NCBI GenBank assembly: GCA_947468085.1
Contig: CANIKY010000011.1
Span: forward strand, 1 to 44,492
From: Paracoccaceae bacterium
GTDB lineage: Bacteria > Pseudomonadota > Alphaproteobacteria > Rhodobacterales > Rhodobacteraceae
Length of the DNA stretch: 44,492 nucleotides
Direction: 5' to 3'
The notes under the pieces were generated by a model that saw nothing but the letters and a program-made list of their open reading frames with translations, did not search any database and was not told where the DNA came from. A program made the translations under genes and the position numbers. Numbering within the stretch: position 1 is the first letter of the stretch; the number at the start of each line of letters is the position of its first letter. Below, piece after piece: positions 25,305 through 34,497 of the stretch.

Positions 25305-25659
25305 GCACTATGCTTTTTGAAAAAGGAATCTCTGAAGGCGAAAATATACGAAAGTTATATCTATCGATACAAGTGTTGCGCCTTATTGCAACTGGTTTTT
25401 TGCAGGTTTTGGCAAGGTTCTGCGAACGGTGCCCAAAATAGGGGTTCTGCAAAAGTAGGTGGCAAGGTGCGGGGGCTTTTGGTTCAGAAGGCGCATCGCG
25501 AAGCAGCGGGCGCTAGGCTTGGTGGCGTCTTTGGTCCAAAGCCGTTTCGAACCACCATAGGGGGGCAAACGAGGTCATCTCACATCCAAGTCGCACTGGC
25601 GCTTTTGCCTTAGCGGCTAAAGATCAATGACCATACGTTACATTGTGAGTTTGCCGAAA
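25305..25659. other. 355-bp gap with possible IS-end remnant
   Basis: No gene is supported. Between about 25400 and 25580 the sequence changes character, with GGTTCTGC repeated at 25416-25423 and 25443-25450; the second copy reads GGGGTTCTGCAAAAGTAGG and faintly resembles IS6-family ends such as GGTTCTGTTGCAAA. No transposase is present. It may be a decayed element next to tRNA-Glu. Confidence 0.3.
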
Positions 25660-25734
25660 TGGCAGTCCGTAGGGGAGTCGAACCCCTCTTACCTGGTTGA
25701 AAACCAGGTGTCCTAACCGATAGACGAACGGACC
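25660..25734 (-). tRNA. tRNA-Glu (anticodon TTC)
   Basis: The minus strand folds as a 75-nt tRNA including an encoded CCA (25660-25662). The acceptor stem pairs GGTCCGT with ACGGACT (the first pair is G-U), the T arm contains GGTTCGACTCC, and the anticodon arm CCTGG-TTTTCAA-CCAGG has TTC at 25699-25701. It lies between recJ and the frameshifted glycosyltransferase gene. Confidence 0.95.
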
Positions 25735-25794
25735 ACTGTCGGTGAGAGGCTGTCTAATCAAGGTCTTCGGGAGGCGCAAGAGGAAATTTACAGC

Positions 25795-27531
25795 TTAAGC
25801 AAAGGCCGCATCTTCCAGTCGAAACTGTGGTTTCGACTTGCCGTTCCAGTGGTTGATTTCCAGCCGCCCCGCCAGATGCAGGCGGCGATGGCCAGCATTT
25901 TCAAGAGCCTCGCCCAAGGGCGTGTCAAAGGCGTTGAACAAGACGCCGTCGACCCGCCCGCTTGCCCCATCGCCAAAGGTCAGGCGCAGGTGGCCCGTGC
26001 CCATGCGACGAGTGGTGACGGCTTGGTCGGCAAAGGCAAAGCGCGGCGCGGGCGAGGAAGCGCCGAAGGGTCCCGCCTGTTCGATCTGTTCTATTAGTTC
26101 GACTGTGGCGGCGGTGGGCATCAGAAGCGCTGTGATCTCAATATCCCCCGCGTCTTGCGTGCCGGCCCCTTGGCGTGCCAGCAGCGCCTCCAGCCGTTGC
26201 ATGGCGGGCAGCAATTGCGCGCGCGTAAGGGTCAGGCCCGCCGCCATCTTATGGCCACCGCCCTTGACGATCAGCCCTTCTGCCGCAAGCCGCTGGATGG
26301 CGGACCCAAGATCGACGCCAGTGACAGACCGCGCCGATCCTTTGCCGATATCGCCTTCAAATCCGATCACCACCGCAGGCTTATGCACCGCCTCTTTCAC
26401 GCGGGCGGCGACGATGCCCACAACGCCGGGGTGCCAGCCGTCTTCGGCGGCCCAAGCCAGCGCGCCATCGGGGCCATGCGCATCCACCTGCGCCAGCGCC
26501 AGTTCGCGGACCTGCGCCTCGATCTCGCGGCGTTCGGAGTTGAGCGTTTCAAGCCGCGCGGCCAAGGCTGTGGCCTCACCCTCTTGATCGGTGGCAAGCA
26601 GCCGCGCGCCCAGATCGGCTTGGCCAATGCGGCCCCCGGCGTTGATGCGGGGGCCTAGCACAAAGCCCAGGGCATAGGCCGTGGGGGCCTGATCCAGCCG
26701 CGCAGAATCGGCCAAGGCGCGCAGGCCCACCCGCTCGCGCCGCGCCATAACCTTTAACCCTTGCCGCACAAAGGCGCGGTTCACGCCGATCAGCGGGGCC
26801 ACATCGGCCACCGTGGCAAGGGCCACCAGATCCAGCAGGCCCATAAGATCAGGCCCCTGCTGGGCTTGGGCTTTCAGGCGGCGGTTCGCCTCGACCAAGG
26901 TTAAAAAGACAACCGACGCGGCGCACAGATGCGACAGATCACCTGTCTCGTCTTGGCGGTTGGGGTTCACCACGGCAAAAGCCTGCGGCAAGGTTTCTGC
27001 GCCCAAGTGGTGGTCTAGCACGATGACATCGCACTGTGCGGCAGCGATGGGCTCATGGCTCAACGTGCCGCAATCGACGCAAAGGATCAGATCATGCACC
27101 GCGCCAAGTGCGGCCATGGCGGGCACATTTGGGCCATAGCCTTCGTCAATCCGGTCTGGGATGTAGAGCGTGGGCGTCACCCCAAAGTGCCGCAGCCAGA
27201 CAATCAAAAGCGCTGCCGAAGCGCCACCGTCCACATCGTAGTCGGCAAAGATGGCAATGCGCTGACGTAAGCTGACGGCGTGCAACAGCCGTACTGCAGC
27301 CTTTTCCATATCGCGCAGCGACATCGGATCAGGCAAAAGATCGCGCAGGGCGGGGGAAAGGTAAGCCTCTGCAGCCTCGGCCGTGACACCGCGCAGCACC
27401 AGTGTCTGGCAAAGGGCGGCCGGCCGGCGCGTCATCTGCCCCATAGCTTCGGCCAAGCGCACAGAGTGCGGCGCGGGCCCAGACCACCGCCGCCCTGTGA
27501 GGGAAACATCAACGTTTAAGAATGCGCTCAT
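25795..27531 (-). CDS. recJ: Single-stranded-DNA-specific exonuclease RecJ
   Basis: A 578-residue 5'-3' exonuclease for recombination and mismatch repair. DHH-family motifs are IFADYDVDGGASAA, LCVDCGT and VLDHHLGAE, and the DHHA1 motif is VKGGGHKMAAGLT. The remaining C-terminal part is the OB-fold DNA-binding domain. The start MSAFLNVDVSLTGRRW is chosen; the frame extends 25 codons farther upstream without family resemblance. It is separated from glpX and hom, its usual neighbours in this group, by about 7.4 kb of AT-richer glycan genes. Confidence 0.95.
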   Translation of the reverse strand: MSAFLNVDVSLTGRRWSGPAPHSVRLAEAMGQMTRRPAALCQTLVLRGVTAEAAEAYLSPALRDLLPDPMSLRDMEKAAVRLLHAVSLRQRIAIFADYDVDGGASAALLIVWLRHFGVTPTLYIPDRIDEGYGPNVPAMAALGAVHDLILCVDCGTLSHEPIAAAQCDVIVLDHHLGAETLPQAFAVVNPNRQDETGDLSHLCAASVVFLTLVEANRRLKAQAQQGPDLMGLLDLVALATVADVAPLIGVNRAFVRQGLKVMARRERVGLRALADSARLDQAPTAYALGFVLGPRINAGGRIGQADLGARLLATDQEGEATALAARLETLNSERREIEAQVRELALAQVDAHGPDGALAWAAEDGWHPGVVGIVAARVKEAVHKPAVVIGFEGDIGKGSARSVTGVDLGSAIQRLAAEGLIVKGGGHKMAAGLTLTRAQLLPAMQRLEALLARQGAGTQDAGDIEITALLMPTAATVELIEQIEQAGPFGASSPAPRFAFADQAVTTRRMGTGHLRLTFGDGASGRVDGVLFNAFDTPLGEALENAGHRRLHLAGRLEINHWNGKSKPQFRLEDAAFA

Positions 27532-27593
27532 GGTGCAGGGATGCCGGAAGATGACGGGGGGCGCAAGGGTGGGGGACACGCGGTTGGGGTGAC

Positions 27594-27631
27594 GATAAGG
27601 GCGCAAAGCGGCTACATTTAGCCCTCTTATC
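27594..27631. other. Imperfect inverted repeat upstream of recJ
   Basis: GATAAGGGC (27594-27602) and GCCCTCTTATC (27621-27631) pair with a two-base bulge. It lies in the 250-bp gap between the recJ start and the end of the large glycosyltransferase fusion gene, which otherwise holds no gene. It may mark the edge of the island or end a transcript. Confidence 0.25.
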
Positions 27632-27781
27632 TTGTGAGTGGAGCGCGATTATGCAGGATTTCGAGGTGCCAATAGGCCCTTGCAAGCAATGAAGGACTGA
27701 CAAAAACTCACACCAGACCAGTAAGCAATAAAGTGATACCAGTTACTAGAATTTGAGAGGTTGATCTTCACGGTTCCGTCC

Positions 27782-30700
27782 TCAAAGTCTACTGCCATCA
27801 TTAAAGGCTTTCACTTTTTTTTCCAGACGGCTCAAACTGGCCGAAATCATATTGGTCATGTCTTTATTATGGGCTGGCCAAAGTGTTGATTCAAAATCAT
27901 TACCTTGCATTGCGATCGCGGGTACTGTTGTAATGCAACGCGGCTTTTTTGATTCAAGATAGCGATCAATTGTATGGTAACGAGTATCTGCACCCCCAAA
28001 TTCGAAGGTGGCCAGGGTTTCAATGGCCGAACGATTGTAAATTCCAAATACCATCCCGATGACACTGTTCAGGTGAACAAACTTTTCACTGTCATAAGGG
28101 ATGACCGCAGAAATTTTAGCATCTTCAGAGAGGTCAGTAAGTATGCCCGAAAACACATCCCAAGATGAGTTTTGTTGATCAAGATACTCTGCAATAACCG
28201 CCAAACGCTTTGCCGTTCCGGGGGCAAACACAGCGTCGTCTTCGCATATCTTCAACTGCGGTATGTCCGCATTTTTGGCTTTTGATGCCATATATTTGTA
28301 GCTTTGTGCGCAGCCCTTCCAACCATCAACATGGCGCAGGGCCGGAAATGCAGCAAAGCCTGGAAGGCGGTTTTGTTGCGCCGAAAGCCTGCGCGGGGCT
28401 TCTTCGGGCAGGCCCAAGACCAAACTGTCGGACGGCAAATCTGTAGTTTCAGTTGCTTTTGAAAATTCCTCAAAGGATAGCACGCCACAGCCATGCAGAG
28501 CACGCAGCAACAAGAACTTCATCGAGCCGACATCTTCACGCGGCCTTACAACTGGCGGACAGGTCCACTCTTGCAAACGTTTTTCAACTTGCCGCACGAA
28601 ACTTTCGACATCATTTGGTGCGACGAAATCAACCAGACCATCGAAATCAGTCTGATGGGCCTGATCAGCCGATTGCTCGGATACAACGAAAGCCCCATGC
28701 GACAGGGCTTCGGACAGGCGCGTGGTTTCTAATAAGGCATTTTCAAAATAATGGATGTTGACCACAACTTTCGCACGCGAGATCAGATCCGCCATATGGG
28801 CGCCAAAAAGGTTGTTTTCAACTCGAATGTTGACCCGCTTTGAAAGTGCTGCGAGGTAACGGTCACGTCGTGCCGAACCCTGAGCGCCGTAGAACAATAC
28901 GTCTATATCGCGTTTTTGCGACAGAACCTTTGGCATGGCAATGGGCTGGATCGGCACATAGAACAGTTGCTTCAGCGGAAGACCACGCTCTATCAAAGCA
29001 GTTATATTGTCAAACGCATAGTCAAGAATGCCAAGGCAGGGGCGCATACGTTCGAGATAGGCAGTATCAACCCAACGCGAAGCGCGGACCTGTTCCATTT
29101 GAAATAAAAAGCAACGCTCTGGGGGTGGCATGCAATCAAACATTTGCGCGGCGATCACTATGTAAAGATCATGTATAAAATCGCGGGGCATTTCAGTAAC
29201 ATGGCTTACCTGTAGCCTGGTTTCCGCCAAAGCCATTGAGACCGCCTCGGCAATAAAAGCCGTATGCTGCGTACTGACCAAACAAACTGTCTTGGCCTTT
29301 GCTAGATCCCCTTGCGCTAGTTGATCGCGCAACATCTGCGCATAGTTGTAGAGCACTTCGTTTTCTGGACTGATATCGTAGCGACCATACCAGTCTCGGA
29401 AAACAGGCCGAACTTTGCCATTTCTTTTGAACAAAAGTCTGATCGCTGGGCGCCGTGGCGTGCCAATTTTTCTGTCTCTAAGCAACAGGAATCTTAGCCA
29501 ACCGCGTGGCTTGCCAGAGGCGTGGAACCCTAATTTGCTGAACTGCGAGCGCTTTATTGGCGGGGCGGGTGGTGCCGGCTGCGTCAGGTGGAACGTCAAG
29601 TTGGCGACATGATTGGTCACAAAGGAAACTTGCTCAGTTAAACGCGAAACTTGGATGGATAAGTCTGAAATCTGACTGGGTAGATCAAACATCTGCTTAG
29701 GCAGATGGGAAATTGTTGAGGTAAAGCGCGAGATATGACCGATCAAATTATTCATTTCCGCCGAGGCTTGATGGGCGATCAATTTGCCGCTACTCATATC
29801 CAAAATATGATTGGGCAGTTCAGAAACTTGCAAGGTCAGATCAGAGATCTGTTTGGGGAGATGAGAAACGACAGAAGTGAAATTGGAAATTTGACCGGTC
29901 AACAGCGCCAAATCAGCCGAGGCTTGATAAGCAACCAACTGGCCAATGTTTATATCAGAAATATGCTTGGGCAGTTCAGAAACTTGCAAGGTCAGATCAG
30001 AGATCTGCTTAGGTAAATCAGAGACTGCTGAGGCGAAGCTTGATATTTGGCCGGTCAACTGCGTCATTTCAACTGAGGCTTGATTGGCAACCAATTTACC
30101 TCTCTTCATATTGTCAATCTCGGCCTCAAGATTTAGGATTACAGAGGCCTTCTCTATAGCGGCTTCGCTGCGAAAAATCGAATCTTCCATCAAGCCGCTG
30201 AAACCTTTGGAAGTCCAGTCAATGCTATTTGACGCAACTGCTATTTGGTAAATTGGGTTGTCTAAGCCTTCGGAAAACTGAGTGCCATCAATGCCAATTG
30301 AGGAAAGTTTCCCCTGACCAGATTGTCGCATAATCGCGGAACCAAATACAATTCTCTGGCCATAGATTACAACATGTTCAAAGTTTTTTTGCAAAAGCGC
30401 CTTAAATTCTTCAGCGTAAAGTTCGCGAAGGTGGAATGAGTTTTTGAAATTGCGTTCATCAGAATAGATACGCTTATCTGGGCTTGAGATGATCAGGGCA
30501 CCATTGGGTCGTAAAACGCGACGCAGTTCTAGCATCATTTCGTCATGTTCCGTGAGATGTTCGATGGTTTCGAATGAAACTGCGATGTCAACACAGGTGT
30601 CTGGCAACGGAATCGCGGTGCAAGAGCCAAGCAGAAATTGCAAATTTCCGGCTTTATACTCACTTTGAGCATGGGAGATGGCCTGAGCAGAAATATCTAC

Positions 30701-30877
30701 CCCCCACACTTTCCGCGCATGAGCACTGATCATGGCAGAGCCGTACCCTTCACCGCAGGCGATGTCCAAGACATCTTTGCCAGCTATGAAATCAATGCAG
30801 AAATGATAACGATGGAAATGTTCTAGGTAAATGTTTCCAGCGACACCCGGTATGAAGCGTTCACCTGTAAACTTCAT
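27782..30877 (-). CDS. Methyltransferase / coiled-coil repeat / two-glycosyltransferase fusion
   Basis: A 1031-residue protein with four parts. Residues 1-185 are a class I SAM methyltransferase (VLDIACGEGYGS, 36-47). Residues about 240-430 are a helical region holding three 52-residue repeats (261-312, 313-364, 365-416) with QISDLTLQVSELP heptads, then a PAPPAPP hinge. Residues about 525-790 look like a CgeB-type glycosyltransferase (IDVLFYG, then LSEALSHGAFVVSE). Residues about 835-1000 resemble GT25 glycosyltransferases (GCAQS and ICEDDAVF). It likely modifies and extends a surface polysaccharide. The gene is clearly richer in A+T than its neighbours. GAGGGGAAAAAG precedes the start. Domain calls for the last two parts are by resemblance. 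Confidence 0.75.
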   Translation of the reverse strand: MKFTGERFIPGVAGNIYLEHFHRYHFCIDFIAGKDVLDIACGEGYGSAMISAHARKVWGVDISAQAISHAQSEYKAGNLQFLLGSCTAIPLPDTCVDIAVSFETIEHLTEHDEMMLELRRVLRPNGALIISSPDKRIYSDERNFKNSFHLRELYAEEFKALLQKNFEHVVIYGQRIVFGSAIMRQSGQGKLSSIGIDGTQFSEGLDNPIYQIAVASNSIDWTSKGFSGLMEDSIFRSEAAIEKASVILNLEAEIDNMKRGKLVANQASVEMTQLTGQISSFASAVSDLPKQISDLTLQVSELPKHISDINIGQLVAYQASADLALLTGQISNFTSVVSHLPKQISDLTLQVSELPNHILDMSSGKLIAHQASAEMNNLIGHISRFTSTISHLPKQMFDLPSQISDLSIQVSRLTEQVSFVTNHVANLTFHLTQPAPPAPPIKRSQFSKLGFHASGKPRGWLRFLLLRDRKIGTPRRPAIRLLFKRNGKVRPVFRDWYGRYDISPENEVLYNYAQMLRDQLAQGDLAKAKTVCLVSTQHTAFIAEAVSMALAETRLQVSHVTEMPRDFIHDLYIVIAAQMFDCMPPPERCFLFQMEQVRASRWVDTAYLERMRPCLGILDYAFDNITALIERGLPLKQLFYVPIQPIAMPKVLSQKRDIDVLFYGAQGSARRDRYLAALSKRVNIRVENNLFGAHMADLISRAKVVVNIHYFENALLETTRLSEALSHGAFVVSEQSADQAHQTDFDGLVDFVAPNDVESFVRQVEKRLQEWTCPPVVRPREDVGSMKFLLLRALHGCGVLSFEEFSKATETTDLPSDSLVLGLPEEAPRRLSAQQNRLPGFAAFPALRHVDGWKGCAQSYKYMASKAKNADIPQLKICEDDAVFAPGTAKRLAVIAEYLDQQNSSWDVFSGILTDLSEDAKISAVIPYDSEKFVHLNSVIGMVFGIYNRSAIETLATFEFGGADTRYHTIDRYLESKKPRCITTVPAIAMQGNDFESTLWPAHNKDMTNMISASLSRLEKKVKAFNDGSRL
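29630..30097. repeat. Three 156-bp in-frame tandem repeats
   Basis: The coiled-coil part of the fusion gene contains three units of exactly 156 bp (29942-30097, 29786-29941, 29630-29785). Units one and two share a 41-bp identical block at 29967-30007 and 29811-29851, which indicates recent duplication. The third is more diverged. The unit is a multiple of three, so copy changes would lengthen or shorten the coil without breaking the frame. Confidence 0.9.
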
Positions 30878-31047
30878 CTTTTTCCCCTCGGTGACATTTA
30901 TTGTTTAATCGAATGATCTTAATTAGTAAAGGAAATCTTCTCAATACATTCCTTTGAAAAACCTTAGGTAAAAAACGTTTAATGTTTGGTTTCCATGGGC
31001 TTGCAAAAATTTTATGACAATGAACAATGCAGAGTTTTTCATTCTTT
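30878..31047. promoter_or_regulatory. AT-rich leader of the fusion gene
   Basis: The 170 bp between the ABC exporter stop and the fusion gene start is strongly AT-rich and contains no gene. It probably holds the promoter of the 1031-residue gene, but no clear -35/-10 pair stands out. Confidence 0.35.
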
Positions 31048-32820
31048 TCACGCCACATCCCTCACCAAACCTGCATCGCCAAACAGCCCCGCGATTTTCC
31101 CCTTGCCGTTCAGCATCTCTGCCAGGCCGCCCTGTTCCACCAAGCGCCCCCCTTCAATAAAGGCCACCTCATCTGCCGCCAATACGGTCGATAGGCGGTG
31201 GGCGATCAATATCGTGGTGCGGCCGCGGGTCGCGGTAGCGATAGCCTCGCGCACCAGCCATTCGGAGTGGTTGTCCAAGGCACTTGTCGCTTCATCCAGC
31301 AGCAGAATCGGTGCGTCCTTCACAATGGCGCGGGCGAGGGACAGGCGTTGCCTTTGGCCACCTGACAGCAGCACCCCGTTTTCGCCCACTTGGGTATCAT
31401 AGCCTTGGGGCAGGGCTGCGATGAACTCGTGGGCTTGCGCGGCGCTGGCGGCGACTTCTACGTCGGCGTCGCTCGCGGTGCGGCGGCCCATGCGGATGTT
31501 TTCGCGCACGGTGGTGGCGAAAAGGAAGGTGTTCTGCCCGACGTATGCCGTGCGTTCCTGCAGCGATTTTCGGGTCACGCCGCGCAGGTCTTGTCCGTCA
31601 ATCTCGACAGATCCTTCGTTGGGATCATAAAGACGCAACAGAAGGCTCATAATAGTAGATTTGCCCCCACCCGAGGGGCCGACCAGAGCTGTGGTTTTTC
31701 CCGCCGGAAAAACCAGCGTCAGATCCTTCAGAGCGTTGCGCTGGGTGTCATAGCTAAAATTCACGCCGCGCAGGGCCACTTCGCCAACTGCCACAGGCAG
31801 ATCAACGCAGCCTTCCGCGTCTTTCATGGCATCTGGGCGGTCGAGAATGTCAAACATCATCCGCACGCCAACAAAGGCGGCCTCGAGCGAGACGCGCATT
31901 TGTGATAGGCGCTTGGCGGGCTCAAAGGCCATCAGCAGGGCTGTGACAAAGGCCATCAACTCGCCAGAGCTTACCTTGGCGCCGGGCACAAACGTTCCCG
32001 CACTGACGAGGATTATGATGGCAATAGCCACGCCAGAGAGCGCGTCAATCATCGGCACGGTGACGCTCGTCAGGCGCACGATCGAGTTTGACATCGTCTC
32101 CACGTCGCTCACGGCCCTGTTCATCCGCGCCTGCAGCACTTCCTCTAAGCCAAATGCCCGCACCACGCGCAGGCCAAGCGAGGTTTCTTGAATGACCTTT
32201 AAAATCTCGGTCAAAGATACCAACTCGGCCTGCATAGTCCGCCGAACACGGCCCAGCACAGCGCGCACACCCAGAACGGCCAGTGGGCCCAAAATCAGGA
32301 ATACCCCCGACAGCAGGGCATATTGCCAGACCATCACGGCAACCAATCCGGCCAAGGTCAGCGCGTCGCGCACGAAGGATGTGACGATGATGTCAATAAT
32401 TCCCCGCGCCGATTGGGCAGACGCCGTCACCCGGATCAGGATGTCTGACGACTCCGTCGCATCAAACCAGGCAGCTTTTTGCTGTAGCAACTTGTCGTAA
32501 ATCTTACGTTGAATATTGGCCACGACGCGGTTGCCGGCCTTGGCCATCGCCACTTGTTGTATGAAACCCGACAGCCCCTTGCCCGTCATGATAACCACCA
32601 CCGCCCCCGCAACCACGGGTGCGGAATAGGCCAGCGGGTCATTTGAGAGGACGTCAAAGATCGCCTTCATAATCCAAGCCGAGGCTGCGGTGGAACTGGC
32701 CACGATCACCATGGCCGCAATGGCCACAGCATAAGTCCACTTTTGCGCCATAAAATTCTCGCGCAGCACGCGGTAAATGGCCTGAAGGATCGAGGTTTGC
32801 GCGGTCTTTGAAGCCGTCAT
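31048..32820 (-). CDS. MsbA-like ABC transporter (fused permease and ATPase)
   Basis: A 590-residue half-transporter of the lipid/polysaccharide exporter class. Six predicted transmembrane helices fill residues 25-310; the ATPase has Walker A GPSGGGKST, signature LSGGQRQ, Walker B ILLLDEATSALD and the switch AHRLST. It would act as a homodimer flipping a lipid-linked substrate. Its ATG overlaps the stop of the upstream GT2 gene by four bases, so it is made together with a glycosyltransferase and probably exports a glycolipid or lipid-linked glycan. The longer frame upstream of 32820 lies within the GT2 gene and is rejected. Confidence 0.9.
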   Translation of the reverse strand: MTASKTAQTSILQAIYRVLRENFMAQKWTYAVAIAAMVIVASSTAASAWIMKAIFDVLSNDPLAYSAPVVAGAVVVIMTGKGLSGFIQQVAMAKAGNRVVANIQRKIYDKLLQQKAAWFDATESSDILIRVTASAQSARGIIDIIVTSFVRDALTLAGLVAVMVWQYALLSGVFLILGPLAVLGVRAVLGRVRRTMQAELVSLTEILKVIQETSLGLRVVRAFGLEEVLQARMNRAVSDVETMSNSIVRLTSVTVPMIDALSGVAIAIIILVSAGTFVPGAKVSSGELMAFVTALLMAFEPAKRLSQMRVSLEAAFVGVRMMFDILDRPDAMKDAEGCVDLPVAVGEVALRGVNFSYDTQRNALKDLTLVFPAGKTTALVGPSGGGKSTIMSLLLRLYDPNEGSVEIDGQDLRGVTRKSLQERTAYVGQNTFLFATTVRENIRMGRRTASDADVEVAASAAQAHEFIAALPQGYDTQVGENGVLLSGGQRQRLSLARAIVKDAPILLLDEATSALDNHSEWLVREAIATATRGRTTILIAHRLSTVLAADEVAFIEGGRLVEQGGLAEMLNGKGKIAGLFGDAGLVRDVA

Positions 32821-33761
32821 TGGGTCTGCACACCTGCTGGCTTGGTGTGAAATAACGCTGACCAAACGCCAGCAAAGAAGGCGCAGGCCTTGATGCGGCC
32901 GCGGCGGGTCAGGATCGCGGGGTGCACAAACTTGCAAACAGCCTCCAACAGCGGCGCAAAAGATGCCTTGGAGCCATAATGCTTGCGCGCGACATAGACC
33001 TTTGAATTGCCCAAATGCCACGACTTGGTTTTCGTCAGCGCGTCAGATGGGGGGGTGGATCGGCCTGCAGGATGCACCGCCAGTACCCCTGCCGCGATGG
33101 CCAGCTTTCCCCGTTGGGCTAGGCGCAGGCACAGGTCGTCGTCCTCATGAAAGAGAAACAGGTTTTCGTCAAAGCCGCTGATCTGATCAAAGATATCTTT
33201 GCGCACCATCAAAACGCCACCGCCTAGAAAGCCCGTTGGCTTTAGGGTGCCTGCCGCAGACAAACGGTGCAGCGTTCTTTTGGCGGGTGTCCACCTTTGC
33301 CCAACGGACAAAAGCTTACCCCGCACTCTGCCGCGCGCATCGCCCTGCAGGGGGCCAATTGCCACCAAATCTTTGGTCGCGTCTGAAAGCTCAATTAGCA
33401 ACTGCAGCGATGAAAGAGAGATGCGCACATCAGGATTCATGAACAAAACATAGCGACCCTGCGCTGCTGCCGCCCCAAGGTTGCAGGCAGGTCCGTAGCC
33501 TATGTTGTGAGTTGATTGCAGGCACCTAACGCCCTTTGCCGCACAATGCGCTGCCATGGCAGCCGCGTCCGACTGGGCATTATTCACAACGATAACTTCA
33601 AATCTTACCCCAGATGCACCAGCGCGCAGCATGTCAAGGCAAGGGGCCAATTCGGAAAGAGAGTGAAAACTAACAATCACGATCGAGCATGTTACGTCAC
33701 TGCGCACGGGCCCGACGGGGTGCAGACCGAAGGCAAAAGGCGAGGTCAGCGACACGCTCAT
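32817..33761 (-). CDS. Family 2 glycosyltransferase (rhamnosyltransferase-like)
   Basis: A 314-residue GT-A fold enzyme. It has SIVIVSFHS at the nucleotide-binding strand, VVNNAQSD, NIGYGPACNLGAA and the metal-binding motif as MNPDV, followed by GFLGGGVLMVRK and FLFHEDDDLCLRL, the acceptor-side region. This pattern is typical of GT2 enzymes that add rhamnose or similar sugars. Start candidates are 33761, 33767, 33779 and 33815; 33761 is best spaced from AAGGA. It is the first gene of a two-gene unit with the ABC exporter. Confidence 0.85.
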   Translation of the reverse strand: MSVSLTSPFAFGLHPVGPVRSDVTCSIVIVSFHSLSELAPCLDMLRAGASGVRFEVIVVNNAQSDAAAMAAHCAAKGVRCLQSTHNIGYGPACNLGAAAAQGRYVLFMNPDVRISLSSLQLLIELSDATKDLVAIGPLQGDARGRVRGKLLSVGQRWTPAKRTLHRLSAAGTLKPTGFLGGGVLMVRKDIFDQISGFDENLFLFHEDDDLCLRLAQRGKLAIAAGVLAVHPAGRSTPPSDALTKTKSWHLGNSKVYVARKHYGSKASFAPLLEAVCKFVHPAILTRRGRIKACAFFAGVWSALFHTKPAGVQTQ

Positions 33762-33896
33762 CGGCATCCTTTTAGACATTCGGATATTTAGGTTCATAGA
33801 TTTTTGTTCATACAAAAGAGTGTTTTTTCACACAAAAACGCATACTCTAGATAACGCAGGCACAGTTTTGTGTCAACCTTAGAGTAGGTTCTGCCG

Positions 33897-34205
33897 TCAC
33901 GCTTCCCCGACCTGTGCTGGTTCTGCGGTGGGGTTTGCGGGAGCCATCCGTTCAGACCCCTCCTCAGCGGCTGCAAAAAGCATTGAAACGCCGGGATATT
34001 CATCCGCAAGATAGCGTAAGCACTTGTCACGATCGACAACGATTTGCTTGTCCTCACCCGCGCAAATGATGCCCATCCCCAATAGCTTTGCCTTCCCCTT
34101 GAAGAAGGTGCCACGCGAGACTTTGCTAGCCTCGAGATAGAACTTCAACGGCTTGCTTGGCGCATTAAGCAGTACTGAAATAATGGTCAAATATGGATCT
34201 CGCAT
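33897..34205 (-). CDS. Small winged-helix-like hypothetical protein
   Basis: A 102-residue protein. After PYLTIISVLLNAPSKPLKFY comes SKVSRGTFFKGKAKLLGMGI, which could be the recognition helix of a winged helix, and a wing-like hairpin AGEDKQIVVDRD; the C-terminal 25 residues are Ala/Pro/Glu-rich and probably disordered. No family was recognised and the ribosome-binding site is weak. Its position, just upstream of the GT2-ABC genes on the same strand, would fit a local regulator, but this is inference. Confidence 0.5.
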   Translation of the reverse strand: MRDPYLTIISVLLNAPSKPLKFYLEASKVSRGTFFKGKAKLLGMGIICAGEDKQIVVDRDKCLRYLADEYPGVSMLFAAAEEGSERMAPANPTAEPAQVGEA

Positions 34206-34497
34206 CAGAACACTGGCTTTGCCGAGATCGACATTTCAATTGCATTCAGCGTGTCCAGCCATGTGCGAAGCAATGCGTGATTTGCCATGAAATGAACACA
34301 CGTTTCATGTAAGTCACTGTTTATGTTTTCATTTACCAGCGACATTTCTTCCTATGGCATTAGATGATGCGTTCACGATAATTTTTTCTCGATGTTTATG
34401 GAAGGCAAAAATGGTATATATTTTGTACTGTCTAGCAGGTGTATTTGTAAAACAGAAATGGTTATTTTTAAAACTTCAAAGTATAAAAAATGTACTC

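Noticed and set aside
25317-25613. 98-codon plus-strand frame in the gap before tRNA-Glu
   Set aside because: No ribosome-binding site, no family, and the stretch looks like remnant DNA.
25660-25734. tRNA-Glu as an integration site for a mobile island
   Set aside because: No integrase gene, no repeated tRNA 3' end on the far side of the block; only proximity suggests it.
29630-30097. Tandem repeats as a CRISPR array
   Set aside because: The 156-bp units are coding, contiguous and without spacers; there are no cas genes.
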